Shown piece by piece: positions 1 through 10,485 of a stretch of 33,701 nucleotides of DNA (its first letter is position 1; each line of letters opens with the position of its first letter). Both the position numbers and the translations under genes were made by a program. The notes under the pieces were generated by a model that worked only from the letters and a program-made list of their open reading frames with translations, ran no database searches and was not told where the DNA came from. This DNA is from Salpingoeca rosetta (lineage: Eukaryota > Opisthokonta > Choanoflagellata > Craspedida > Salpingoecidae). The stretch spans positions 346,750 to 380,450 of the forward strand of contig NW_004754916.1 in NCBI RefSeq assembly GCF_000188695.1, written 5' to 3'.

Positions 1-100
1 GTGAGTGAGTGAGGGTGAGTGAGTGAGTGAGTGAGTGAGTGAGTGAGTGTGTGTGTGTGTGTGAGTGAGTGAGTGCGTGCGTGCGTGAGTGAGTGAGTGA

Positions 101-132
<32 letters not shown>

Positions 133-236
133 GCGAGGGAGCGAGTTAGTTACAATCACAAGCAGCAAGCGTACACCTCCCCCCCCTCGTCCCAGTACAT
201 TCAACAACATCGCCCCTCTCCTCCAACAAAACGCAC
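1..236. repeat. GTGA/GT microsatellite inside an intron of the LIN37 gene
   Basis: Positions 1-140 are nearly pure (GTGA)n and (GT)n. On the minus strand the stretch lies in the intron that follows the last visible LIN37 exon. Positions 141-236 are unremarkable, apart from being open in the minus-strand frame by chance. Confidence 0.8.
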
Positions 237-1522
237 ATGCGTCGACGTTCGCCATGGCCTTCTGCAGCTCTGGGCGCACGTGCAGGCCGTAGTCGATGGG
301 CGCAGATGTATCTGGCGCGGGAAACGAAAACGTGGCCGGTGTCTGCGGCTGCTTCACGCTGTGGGGTGTTTGTATGTGTGTGTGTGTTGTGTGTTGATGA
401 TACATAAAGCGGCTTCCGAAACGAGACATGCAGGAAAGCTGAAACACATACACACACGTGCACACACGTGCACACACACACACACACACGTGTACACACA
501 CATGTACACACCTGGCACGGAGCTTGTCGCCGGTTGTGTCCACGGCCATCCATGCACGGCATGCACTGTACAGCGACGTGTCCTGTTCCACACAACCGCA
601 GTCGGTTGTCCCAGGACCAACACGAGGCACGTGATTGAGCCAAACAAGCTGGCATTGCTGTTGCAGTTCCCATACAAAGCAGGGCACTCACAAACACATA
701 CAAACACGCACACACAAGTGAACATACAAATACACCCACACAAACACAAACACAAACACAAGTGAACATACAAACACACACACAAACACACAAACTCTCA
801 AACACACTCTCAAGCACACCCACCCACAGATCACAATTTACCTTGTCAATGGCGAGGAGGTTGATGTCACGCTCAAAGATGGTCATCACGTGCGCGCCCT
901 TGACCCCTTTGCTTTTGCCACGACGTGCCTGGTGTGTGGACGGCGACTGCTGGCCAGACTTTGACGATCGGCTGCGCCGGGATCGCGTCGGTGTGGCCAG
1001 TACGGACGCTGCTGTCGACGCTGCGGAGGACGATGAAGGCGTCGCTGCTGTTGCCCCTGTTGACATGGCAGGTGTAGCTGGCACGGATGCATCTTGGATG
1101 TTGGTCATTTGGCTTTGGATGTACTCTGCAGCTGTCGGCGTCGACAGTGCGGCGGTGGTCGTTGGTGGTGGTTGTTGCGGGTGGGTTGCCTGCGGGGTGC
1201 GTTTTGCACGCTTCCTCGCGTTCTGCGGTGACGGTGATGGCGACGCCTTTGCAGAATCGGCTCTGCTCGACGGTGCGGTGGCTGCTTTCCTCGTTGGTGT
1301 GCGTCTTCTACCACTGCGTGCTGTGTGATGCGCCGTCGCTCCCGTCGTCGCCGCCGCTGCTGCTGTTGCAGTGTCATTGTTCTCGTTGCTGCTGGCGCTT
1401 GCACGGTCTCCTCCTTGTTGCTGATCGTCGGGTGTGGACGATCTTGTGGCCCGTCCCGGTGACTCTGATAGCATCACCAGCTTCTTTGCCAGCTCCCGTG
1501 GATCCTCCTCATGCGTGCCCAT
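237..1522 (-). CDS. LIN37: LIN37 homologue, DREAM/MuvB core subunit (3' part outside window)
   Basis: The partial model joins three minus-strand exons: 1522-842, 582-512 and 358-237. It continues through an intron (donor GTGCGT at 236) beyond the window start. It gives about 291 residues before the break. Exon 1 encodes an Ala/Ser/Thr-rich, basic, probably disordered N-terminus. The recognisable block spans the first intron: FERDINLLAIDK (216-227) followed by DTSLYSACRAWM (228-239). This aligns without gaps to the LIN37 signature in which a [FL]-[DE]-R-x-[VI]-[DN]-L segment precedes a LYxxCRAWM motif. LIN37 is known as a subunit of the MuvB core that, within DREAM, represses cell-cycle genes in the nucleus. 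I chose the start at 1522 (MGTHEEDP) over an in-frame Met at 1648, because the extra 42 residues look like untranslated sequence. The exon 2 acceptor was picked by homology; an acceptor further upstream is also in frame. Confidence 0.8.
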
Positions 1523-1929
1523 GGTTGTTGTTCGTTGTGGTTTGTGGTGGTTGGTGTGCGCGGTTTGCGTCTTCTGGTGGTGACTGGTTTTTGTTTTTAC
1601 CAACGCGCGCCGCGGAATGCCAAGTGGTAAAGTTGGAATTGCCCACAAAGACGGTTACAAGCCAAAAAGAGGAAGGAAGGACAGTTGCATTTTGCCACAC
1701 ACAGCTTGCTCGCTCGCTTGCTCGCTCACCCATCTCCTCATGCCCCTGGGCCGCTCAAGCCGCATTGATTGATTGTCAGCCAGCCATCCAGCTTGCTTGT
1801 CTCCGCTGCGCCAGCTACGCCGACTCTGTGTCCCCCCTGTGTTTCCCTCTTCTTCTCCCCCTTGTCTCCCCCATCTCCTTCTTCACGCACTAGCCCTCCC
1901 TCCTCTTCCAGCCTTCTTGCAACACAACA
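1523..1929. other. Divergent intergenic/5' region between LIN37 and STRAP
   Basis: The 407 bp separate the two start codons, which point away from each other. The part next to STRAP (about 1800-1929) is pyrimidine-rich and looks like 5' UTR. I see no convincing TATA box or coding sequence. A shared bidirectional promoter is inferred from geometry only. Confidence 0.5.
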
Positions 1930-4468
1930 ATGCCGCCGAAAAGGATCCCGCTGTCGTGCGTGGGCCACACGCGCCCCGTGCTGCAGCTCGCATACAGCGG
2001 CATGACACCGGACGGCATCTTCCTCGTCTCCGCCAGCAAAGGTGTGCTTGCAGGCAGGCAACGAACTAACTCCCTGGGTTGTGTGGGGTTGCGAGTCTTG
2101 ATTGTTGGAGCTGCTGCTCTCCTTCCCTCAACCCCGCGAATCTGTTGACATGTGGGGCTTTTTTGCTTGTTGTCGTCGTCTGCCGTGCCTGAGATCCACC
2201 GACTCGTTTCACGGTCACTGTCACCCACTTAACAGCATTACATGACCACACAATCCCTGGCGGTTCACTGCTTTGCTTGTGTTGTTGGCAGACGGCAAGC
2301 CCATGCTGAGGAACGGGCAGACTGGCGATTGGATCGGCACCTTCGAGGACCACGATGGCGCTGTGTGGGGCGTTGACATTGATGTCATGGGACAGCGCGT
2401 CATGACCGGATCCGCCGACTTTTCTGCGTGCGTCCTGAGAACCAACAAGCAAATCCAAATCACATCCCGCCACCCACCAAACAGCCCTCGCGTGCATTCA
2501 TGCCCTGCAATGGCATGCCCATGACTGCATGCAAGCAGGGTTAACATCCTGCTTGCCGCTTCATCTCACGTCTTTTTGTTCACAACACGACACGCAACAG
2601 GAAGCTGTTTGACGCCACGCGTGGTCAAGTCATCCAAACTCTGCAGCACCCACACATCGTCAAGGCCGTCTCCCTCTCTCCGGTAACCGTCCTGCTGTGA
2701 CTGTGATCGGGCTGTGTTTGTTTTTTCGGTGCAACCTTGTGCTGAAGTGTCGGTGCCTTGAATGTCTTGCATTTTTTTTCCTTTGCGACGGTGGTTGAAA
2801 CTGCTCTTGACTCTTCGGGTTCTTCGCTTTCTTCCCGTTGCTTGCTTGCATGCACATGATGCAGGATGTCAACTTGGTGGCGACAGCATGTGGAGACAAG
2901 AAGGTTCGCCTCTTTGACCTTCGCGCAAACCAAGACGGTGAGCATATTTGTTTTTGTGCTTTGTGGTTGTGCAGTGCGGGCTCTTGCGTTGCGGCCGTAA
3001 CGGTCCTGCATCTTGTCACTATGAATGCCGCAATCCATAACTCTCAGCCACCCGCGCTCACACCGCCCCCGCCCTATACTCACTGTTGCCTTGTTGCGTG
3101 CTCGTCGTTTGGTGCAGGCCACGTTATTTCAACACACGACCAAGTGATCAACCGCGTGCTGTTCACGGCTGACGGAAACCACATCCTGAGCGGCGGCGAA
3201 GATGGCATCATCAGGTGAAGCAAGCAAGCAAGCATAATTCGAGTTTCAGATGTGGTGTGTGTGTGTATGTCTGTCAGTGTATGTTGGAGCGGTGCTCGTG
3301 GGAACATCGAGGGTCAGTTAGGCATGTGTGTAGACTTGTGGGGGTGGTTTGATTTTGCTGTAAGCTTGGAAGTTCGCTCACAGCACTTCTTCCATCTGCC
3401 GACCTCGTGCCACACTGTGACTTGCAGAACATATGACCGCACCAACAGTGCGGAGATGAACACAATGATTGGGGATCCAATTAAGGACTTGTGCCGCAAA
3501 GCAGAGTAAGGCCTGCTTGCCGAAAAGCGTTGACAGCAACATCAACATTGTCTGCCCTGTCAAACGACTGAACGACATATCTGTATTGCTGTCTTGCTGT
3601 ATTGCCATGTTGGTTTACTCCTTTGATCGTTGTCTCAACTCAACCCTCTCGCACGCACATTGTCCTGTCCCTCTTCACACCTGCAGCGGGCGTATTCTCG
3701 CCAGCTGCTCCTCCAGCATCAAGCGCCTCGACATCACAGGGTGAGCATGTGGGCGTGGAGCATGGAGCGCGGTGCGTTTCAGTGCACAAGGGTGCTCTTA
3801 ATTCGAAACATCACCAACACGATAGAGGCTTGCTGTTGTGCTGTTCACACCTCACACACACACACACACACGCACGCACACACACACACACACACACGCG
3901 CGCGCGAACGTGGCAGCACGAGCGTTGAGCACACAGTACAGGTACCGACACCCGTTTACACAGCAGCTGCGCATCATGCCGAGGATATGCTCGTGTGGGG
4001 CGGAGAAGACCAGCTTGTCCATGTCTGCACTGAAGACGGCGCGGTGCAAGGTGAGCTTGTCGCGGTGCGTGCGTGCGTGCGTGTGTGTGTGTGTGCTTGT
4101 GTGTGTGTGTGTGTCTGTGTGTGTGCTTGTGTGGGGAACGCAGTGCGATCCCGGGCTTGCTGTCTTTTCCAATGTGCCTCTGCTTCTCTTCCTTGCATAT
4201 TCGTTTCGCTCAGATACACACACACAACACATTCACATCACATTCAGACGAGTTGAACAAGCATTTTGGGGCGGTGCATTGCGTGCGGTTTTCACCCGAC
4301 GGGCAGTCGTTTTCGTCGTGTTCGGAGGATGGCACACTTCTTCTGTGGCAGGTGCATCCTGGCGAGGAGTATGGTCTCTGGCGTGCACAGACAGACGACG
4401 ACGACAGCAGCGCCACCACCACAGGCACACCCGCGCCACCACCAAACCACACTGTCGCCACCCAGTGA
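1930..4468 (+). CDS. STRAP: STRAP, serine/threonine kinase receptor-associated WD40 protein
   Basis: Nine exons: 1930-2041, 2292-2427, 2601-2682, 2865-2937, 3118-3214, 3428-3505, 3687-3740, 3917-4050 and 4248-4468. They sum to 987 nt, giving 328 residues; the human protein is about 350. The start ([16 protein letters not shown]) matches the family N-terminus, followed by DGKPMLR and TGDWIGTF, which are STRAP hallmarks. WD repeats run throughout, ending with VRFSPDG...SEDGTLLLW and a short EEYGLW segment near the C-terminus. The acidic and Thr/Pro-rich tail ends at TGA 4466-4468. STRAP is known as a cytoplasmic and nuclear beta-propeller that works with the SMN complex (through unrip) in snRNP assembly, and with TGF-beta receptor signalling in animals. 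The exon 8 acceptor at 3917 is the one that keeps phase; another AG a few bases downstream would also keep phase. Confidence 0.93.
3849..3905. repeat. (CA)n tract at the 3' end of STRAP intron 7
   Basis: Nearly uninterrupted CA dinucleotides end in a short CG run just upstream of the exon 8 acceptor. Confidence 0.85.
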
Positions 4469-4592
4469 CACTGCAAGTTGTGACGTTTGTCGAATGATGC
4501 ACATAAATTTCCACCCATTGCGGAAGAAGAGACAGGAGAGAGGAGAAGAGCCGCGAAAACACACACACACACACACGACACACACGCACAGG
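4469..4592. other. Very short STRAP-PUS3 intergenic region
   Basis: Only 124 bp separate the STRAP stop codon from the PUS3 start codon on the same strand. The space holds an ACATAAATTT stretch near 4500 that could take part in 3' end formation. A CA tract ending in CACAG lies immediately before the PUS3 ATG. Confidence 0.6.
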
Positions 4593-6006
4593 ATGTCATC
4601 GAGGAAGCTGCTGGAGAGCGTCTCAAGAGAGGTGTGTGTGTGTGTGTGTGCGTACACGCGTGTTGAGTTGTCGAGAAGCGTCGTTTGTGTGTGACAAGTT
4701 GTTGTTGTTGTTGCCCTTGTCTCATCATCATGGGCATGTACCACGTGTCACGTGTGTGTGCACGTGCAGGCGCTGATCAAGCGGTGCCTTGATCTGGAAC
4801 AAGCGCTTCTCCGTAACAAGCTGACGCTGCCGCCGATTGCCAACGTTGCCCGCAAGTCTGGCAAGAAGTCCAAACCCCAGAAGCCATTTGACTTTTCCAG
4901 GTGAGACATTGCTCTTGCGTTGGAGAAGAGAGGACGCGCATTTCACGTGACCTGATGATACTTTCACACACACGAAACCTTGCGTCTCTCTCACACTCAC
5001 TCACTCACTCACACACGAAACCTTGCGTCTCTCTCACTCACCCACCCACTCACTCACTCACTCACTCACTCACTCACTCACTCACTCACTCAAACGTATA
5101 TACTCTCGCACATCCACATACCGACTGTGCAGGTACAGCAAAAGGAAGATTGCGCTTAAAGTTGCCTACCTCGGCGAGAAGTACCATGGGCTTGCAATCC
5201 AAATCTCCGCACCCGACACGATTGAGGCCCACCTCTTTGAAGCGCTCGAGAAGTCAAAGCTGGTTGAGGACATCAAGACTGCCGACTACTCCAGATGCGG
5301 CCGCACAGACAAGGGCGTCAGCGCATACTGCCAGGTCTGCACCTTTGTGCGTGTGAATGTGTACGTGCGTGTGTGCGAGTGTGCGAGTGTGTGTGCTTTG
5401 TGTGTGTATGTGTGTGTGTGTGTATGTGTGTGTGTGTGTGCGTGTGTGTGTGAATGTGCACGTGCGTGTGCGTGCGTGAGCGAGCGAGTTTTACAAGTGT
5501 GCAGAAAGACACCTCTGTGGGGTGCCTTAAGGGTTGGCCTTTTCTGCTTGCGAATCCTTATCACTGCATTAACGGTGCGTGATAGGTGGTGTCTCTGGTT
5601 GTTCGGAGCAACCTGAACGAGTGCCGCGGCTTCATCTCAAAGCCATCAGTTGAGCCAGCAAAGAAGAAGGCAAAAGGTAGGCGGTGTGGTGGGAGTGTGT
5701 GCATGCATGTGTGGACGTGTGAATGCATGTGCGCATGTGGGAATGAATGTGCTTGTGTGAAGCACGCGTGCTTGCTAAGAATGAGTGCCTACGTCAAACC
5801 AACATCTCCCTGTTATCGTCTCTCGTTGTGCCTGCAAGCAACGGTTGACGAGCTCGATTACACGAAGATCCTTAACGGGCTCCTCCCGCCCGAAATCCGC
5901 GTCGTCGACTGGGGCGCCGTCGACACAGACTTTAGCGCAAGGTGGCACGATGAGGGGCATTGGTCATTGGGAGTGGTCGCGGGGAGAGCACGTGTTGCAT
6001 GTTACA

Positions 6007-6073
<67 letters not shown>

Positions 6074-6603
6074 CATTCCCGACTGGTTTTGTGTTCGTCA
6101 CCACGGCAATCACTCAGCTGTTGTTGAGCACGCCACCAAGGTAACCATCATCTCACAGCGACGCACCCTCGTTCCATCTCTCCTCTCATCCATCTACCCG
6201 GGCAGGTTCAGCTGCAACGCCCGCCACTACAAATACTTTTTCCATCGGGCCAACATGGACACGGCGGTGAGCGCATGACATGTGCGATGCATGCTTCTTT
6301 TCATGCCACTCATGCGTCTGTCTGTTGCGCACATGTGCGTGTGTATGTGTGTGTCTGCGCGCGTGCGTGCATGCGTGCATGCATGTGTGTGTGTGTATAG
6401 CCTTACTTCCCTTTGTTCTCACAAGACAACGATCACACCACCGCCACCGCTACCACCACCGCTGCTGCTGCTGCTGCTGCTGCCCGGTGCACAGGCGATG
6501 CAGGCCGCCTGCGATCATCTCGTCGGCGAACACGACTTTCGCAACTTCTGCAAGGTGTGCATGTGTATGTTTGTGTGCATGTGCATGTGTGTGTGCGTGC
6601 GTG

Positions 6604-6635
<32 letters not shown>

Positions 6636-7095
6636 TGTGAGGCACTGTACCGCTGTTTGACACGGAGAGCATTCATTTCACGCCACACTGCACTCTGCAC
6701 GTCAGGCCGATGTGGCTGGCGGCGTGACGAATTTCGTGCGGACGATCAAAGAGGCGCGCGTGTGTCCAGCGGAGATTGGCGACGCATCCGTGCACAGGTG
6801 ACGATAATGATGATGATGGTGATGATGACGACGACGATGATGATGATGATGATGGTGATGATGGTGATGGTCACCGTGCTCGTTCTGCAGCTCATGGTGT
6901 ACACGTGCGTGCGTGTGTGCGACAATATGTTCAGCTCCGACGGCGACTTTGATCTGTGGGAATTCAACATCATCGGCCATGCCTTCCTCTGGCACCAGGT
7001 CGGTTGGCGGAGGACCAAACTCACTCTTCGCATGCCTGTGTGTAACGTGGAATAGCTCTGGTCTTACTCAGTAATTACATCCCCTCACACACACA

Positions 7096-7164
<69 letters not shown>

Positions 7165-7424
7165 CCTACCTCTGTGCGCAGGTTCGGTGCATGATGGCGG
7201 TGTTGTTTATGGTTGGACGCGGCGATGAGCAGCCCGGGATGGTCAGACACCTCCTCAACATCGACGAGTGCACACACAAACCCCAATACGTGATGGCCAG
7301 CGAGCTCCCGGTATGGGTCACGAAGAGGCAGAGATTGGGTGGGGGGGGGGAAGAAGTTTGATGGTTGTTGTGCGTGCGTGCGTGTGTTGTGGTGTGTGTG
7401 TTGTGGTGTGTTGTGGTGTGTTGT

Positions 7425-7500
<76 letters not shown>

Positions 7501-8393
7501 CGTATGTGTGCGTATGTGTGCGTATGTGTGTGTGTGTGTGCGTGTAAGTGTGGATGTATATGTGTTTTTTTTTTGTTTTGTCGCATGCTGACCTGATTCC
7601 GGCACAATCACCACCGCCACCACCACCACGTGCATTGCAGCTGGTGTTGTACGATTGCAAGTTTGATGGCATCGACTGGAGCGGCAACGACGAGCAGCAC
7701 GCCGCGCGCATACACACGCACTGGCGCTCCCTCTGGCAGACAAACTCAATCAGGTGTGTGTGTGTGTGTGTACGTATGTGTGTACGCATGTGTGCGTGCC
7801 ATGATGGGTTAGCGCGTACAGCGTCACATTGTGTATTGTGGTTGCATTCAACGTCCCATGCTGCATGGCAGTAGTTCTGTGCTCACACCACCACTGGCAC
7901 CAACAGGAATGCGCTGCTTCGCTGCTTCATGACGGCTTTTGGGCACACCGGTGTCCGCCAATACGAGGGCAAGGTACAGTGATAGTGCAACGAGCACAAA
8001 GGCAGTGCATGCGGCCTTGATGATGCCGTGTTTGGTTGTTCGGACGTGCCGGGAGCGGTGTCATGCAACGTCCAGACTCACCATTGCTGTCATCATCTCC
8101 ACCACTAACCATCATCTGCACCACTACCACCATCACCACCGCCACCATGACCATCACGACCACCATGACGATCACGACCACAACAACCACGATTCAACAG
8201 GCGTTCTCGGAATGTGCGGATGAGGTGCAGTGGCCAGCGGATCCAAAGCACCGGCCCCTCATGCAGCGCCAGCGCGAAGGTCAGATGCCGCCCAGGGGGG
8301 GGGGGAGTTGTGTGCAGATGCACAGACAGAGGTAGAGGCAGAGACAGAGACAGAGACAGAGGCAGAGACAGACACACACACAGACAGACAGAC

Positions 8394-8434
<41 letters not shown>

Positions 8435-8659
8435 CACACACAGACACACACACACACATCAGCATTACGTCTCACCTCCCCTTGTCCGCACTGCACATTC
8501 CCCGCAGAATCGATTGCCGAGCGAATGGCGAAAGTTGAAGCGAAAAAGCAAAAGGAGGAGGAAGAACAGGGCACGGCTGCCGATGCTGCCGATGACGATG
8601 ATGGTGATGATGATGGTGATGGTGATGGCGATCATGGTGCAGCTGATAAGACTGCATGA
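4593..8659 (+). CDS. PUS3: tRNA pseudouridine(38/39) synthase, PUS3/DEG1 type
   Basis: Fourteen exons: 4593-4631, 4770-4900, 5133-5334, 5586-5676, 5839-5941, 6206-6266, 6495-6554, 6706-6797, 6935-6998, 7182-7310, 7641-7753, 7907-7973, 8201-8279 and 8508-8659. They sum to 1383 nt, giving 460 residues; human PUS3 is about 480. The catalytic Asp is D116 in CGRTDKGVSA. Other TruA-family landmarks are PFDFSRY before the fold, LPPEIRVVDW, FSARFSCNARHYKYFF, GEHDFRNFCK, AFLWHQVRCMM and LVLYDCKF. The short helical N-terminal extension and the PFDFS lead-in favour PUS3 over PUS1. The C-terminus is Lys/Glu then Asp/Gly-rich. The enzyme isomerises uridine to pseudouridine at positions 38/39 of the tRNA anticodon stem-loop. 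Several introns carry long GT, CA, GAT and AGAC microsatellites. Confidence 0.95.
4985..5092. repeat. (ACTC)n tetranucleotide array in PUS3 intron 2
   Basis: Tandem CACT/ACTC units are interrupted by a duplicated CACACGAAACCTTGCGTCTCTC segment (near 4971 and 5012), so part of the array arose by a local duplication. Confidence 0.8.
6009..6072. repeat. (GT)n tract in PUS3 intron 5
   Basis: About 30 uninterrupted GT units lie roughly 65 bp downstream of the exon 5 donor. Confidence 0.9.
6800..6870. repeat. (GAT/GAC)n trinucleotide tract in PUS3 intron 8
   Basis: Imperfect ATG/GAC/GAT trinucleotide units begin immediately after the donor of exon 8. Confidence 0.8.
7084..7160. repeat. (CA)n tract near the 3' splice site of PUS3 intron 9
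   Basis: An almost pure CA repeat ends about 20 bp before the exon 10 acceptor. Confidence 0.88.
7371..7545. repeat. (GT)n and TGTGG-rich tract in PUS3 intron 10
   Basis: It starts about 60 bp after the exon 10 donor with GTTGTGGTGTGTG motifs. It becomes about 30 pure GT units and then GTGCGTAT variants. Confidence 0.88.
8330..8457. repeat. (AGAC)n and (CA)n arrays in PUS3 intron 13
   Basis: GAGACA hexamers pass into AGAC tetramers and then CA dinucleotides between exon 13 and the last exon. Confidence 0.88.
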
Positions 8660-9089
8660 GACCCGGACCAGCTCTCGCCCCCCCCTCTCCTCTCTCTGAT
8701 ACATGTGCACACATGCACAAGCATCTGCTCCTGACTCTGTGATCAGATGTATGTACTTGGTCACACACGCGCACAATTAATGCTGGTGACAGGCATGACA
8801 ACGACGACGACAATGGTGATGACGACGATGATGGTGGTGGTGATGGCGGTGGTGACGGTGATAGGGTGCAGGCAGCTTAGAGTCGTGTGGTTGCAAGTAA
8901 CGATAAAGCAAAACCCCCTTTGGTCAAGGAAATCATTCTGCATGACACTTGTGCGTGCGTGCATACTTGTGCGTTGCGTTTGTGTGTGTGTGTGTGCATG
9001 AGTGTGTGCATGAGTGTGTGCGTGTGTGCGTGGGTTGGAAATGGGAGAGGGATAATTGATGGATGATGGGTGAGATGTGACTGTGCTGG
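8660..9089. other. Convergent 3' region between PUS3 and CFAP144-like gene
   Basis: The 430 bp are shared by the two 3' ends. They contain a GAC/GAT/GGT trinucleotide-rich stretch (about 8800-8870) and a GT-rich stretch (about 8955-9035). No coding sequence could be supported and no clear AATAAA is present. Confidence 0.55.
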
Positions 9090-10422
9090 TTACTTCTTGG
9101 CCGCTTCTTGGGTCTGTTGACTCCCAAGGTTTGCTTGCTCCTGTTGGTGACAAAGCGTTCACGATACGGGATGTGAGCAACTTGAGTCATCAACAAGTTG
9201 GCGCCCGTTACAGCAACTACACGCGAAGATATCATCCCCTTTGCTTCATCTTACAATGCCACCACACGCATGCACGCATGCACGCACCCCCCCCCCAACA
9301 CACGCACCTTTTGCTTCCAGAATTCGCTCATGAAGCGGGTGAGTTCTGTTGTCTCCTTTGGTCTGTGCAGCACCGTCGGCGGCTTCTTCATGTCCTGGCA
9401 CAACACAACACATGCACAGTGAGGATGGGGCACGTTCTGCACGCAGAGAGGCAGAGAGACAGAGAGACAGGCAGGCAGACACACGCACACGCACACGCAC
9501 ACACTCACACACACACAGACAATACATACACGCACTCACATGCACATGATCTCTGCACCTGCAAGTACGAAACGACAAGCAACTGCAAACACCAAGCTGA
9601 CTGTATTGTATGTGCAAGCCCATTCATCGCACTCCGCCTGGCAACACTTACATCGTCCTCAATGTCCCAACCATATTCTTGTGAGCTGGTCATGGGCATG
9701 GAGTATTTTTGCTTCGGCGTCTGCTTGCCCTTCTGCAAGGTTGTGAGCAGCGACGATTGTGTTTGCTCGGAGAACTCTGCTGGCACTGTCCTGTTGGGCT
9801 TATCTGCAAGGCACAGCGGCTTCCCGTGTGGGTTGACTGTGTAGCTGAGGGTTACAAGTCGCACAGTGTGAGAGGCGTGTAAGTGAGAGACGGGTGTGTA
9901 TGTGTGTGTGTGTGAGGCGCGCGCGCGCGCGCGCGTGTGTGTGTGGTATCTTGATGATGTGGTGTCTCCCTTGCAAATCAAAAACGCAGACGCATGACAA
10001 CATTGCAACGCACACACACACACATCACATCACATACTTTGTGAAGAGTTTCTGGTTACGGTGCTCCTTCTTGATGGTCTCAACTGTCAGCAGCGCATCA
10101 CAAATGAGGAGAGGGGGGTGAGGGAGAGTGCATGGATGAGAATTGATTGGGATGAGAGTGGTGATGAGAGAGAGAGTGTGTGTGTGTCTCGCCAAGCGCC
10201 GGCAAGCAGCATCTTTCTCCAACACAGACAGACAGACAGGCAGACAGATGGACAAGCACACATACATACATACAGACACATGGACACACACATACACACA
10301 CACACACACACATACACACACACACACACACAGACAGACAGACAGACACACATACCCATGATGGCGTTCTGGTGCACCACGTTGGGAGGCGGCTTGCTGC
10401 TGGCTTGTCCCTTGTCACCCAT
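9090..10422 (-). CDS. CFAP144: CFAP144 (FAM183)-like ciliary microtubule inner protein
   Basis: Five minus-strand exons: 10422-10356, 10083-10029, 9844-9652, 9394-9308 and 9140-9090. They sum to 453 nt, giving 150 residues, close to the usual size of this small family. Landmarks in order are VVHQNAIM at the N-terminus, ETIKKEHRNQKLFTKY, VNPHGKPL, PKQKYSMPMTSSQEYGWD and RFMSEFWK near the end. The family pattern is a small protein with an E-x-x-x-K-E-x-x-x-x-x-x-[YF] helix, a VNPxxK motif and a late QExGWD motif. CFAP144 is known as a protein inside the lumen of axonemal doublet microtubules. The exon 2 donor is ambiguous: tandem GTGAT units offer donors 5 bp apart, and only the second keeps phase with exon 3, leaving about three more residues before VNPH than I recall in relatives. 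Family assignment is from motif memory, not a search. Confidence 0.75.
9915..9947. repeat. (GC)n(GT)n alternating purine-pyrimidine tract
   Basis: A run of GCGCGC units passes directly into GTGTGT inside intron 2 of the CFAP144-like gene. Such a tract is a classical Z-DNA-forming composition. Confidence 0.75.
10225..10350. repeat. AGAC/CA microsatellite in CFAP144-like intron 1
   Basis: AGAC units, CATA/CA units and a second AGAC block lie within the first intron on the minus strand, beside its donor. Confidence 0.85.
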
Positions 10423-10471
10423 GATGCTGTTGTGCTGCGCTGTCTTGTTTTGTTGTTGAGGGCCTTCGTTT

Positions 10472-10485
10472 CCAATCCTATAAAT
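10472..10485 (+). promoter_or_regulatory. Possible CCAAT plus TATA-like element between CFAP144 and MARS1
   Basis: CCAAT (10472-10476) is followed by TATAAAT (10479-10485) in the 228 bp between two divergent start codons, about 170 bp upstream of the MARS1 ATG. CCAAT and TATA are only a few bases apart, closer than in classical promoters, so this may be coincidental. Confidence 0.25.

Noticed and set aside
146..787. Long minus-strand open frame continuing through Cys/Val-rich sequence into the window start
   Set aside because: The CVCVCV stretches are translated GT repeats inside introns. Splice signals at 841/840 and the LIN37 motif show the true path.
7166..7789. Open frames encoding Thr-His or Cys-Val repeats on both strands
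   Set aside because: They are readings of (CA)n/(GT)n intronic microsatellites, open in several frames at once. Many similar cases occur elsewhere in the window.
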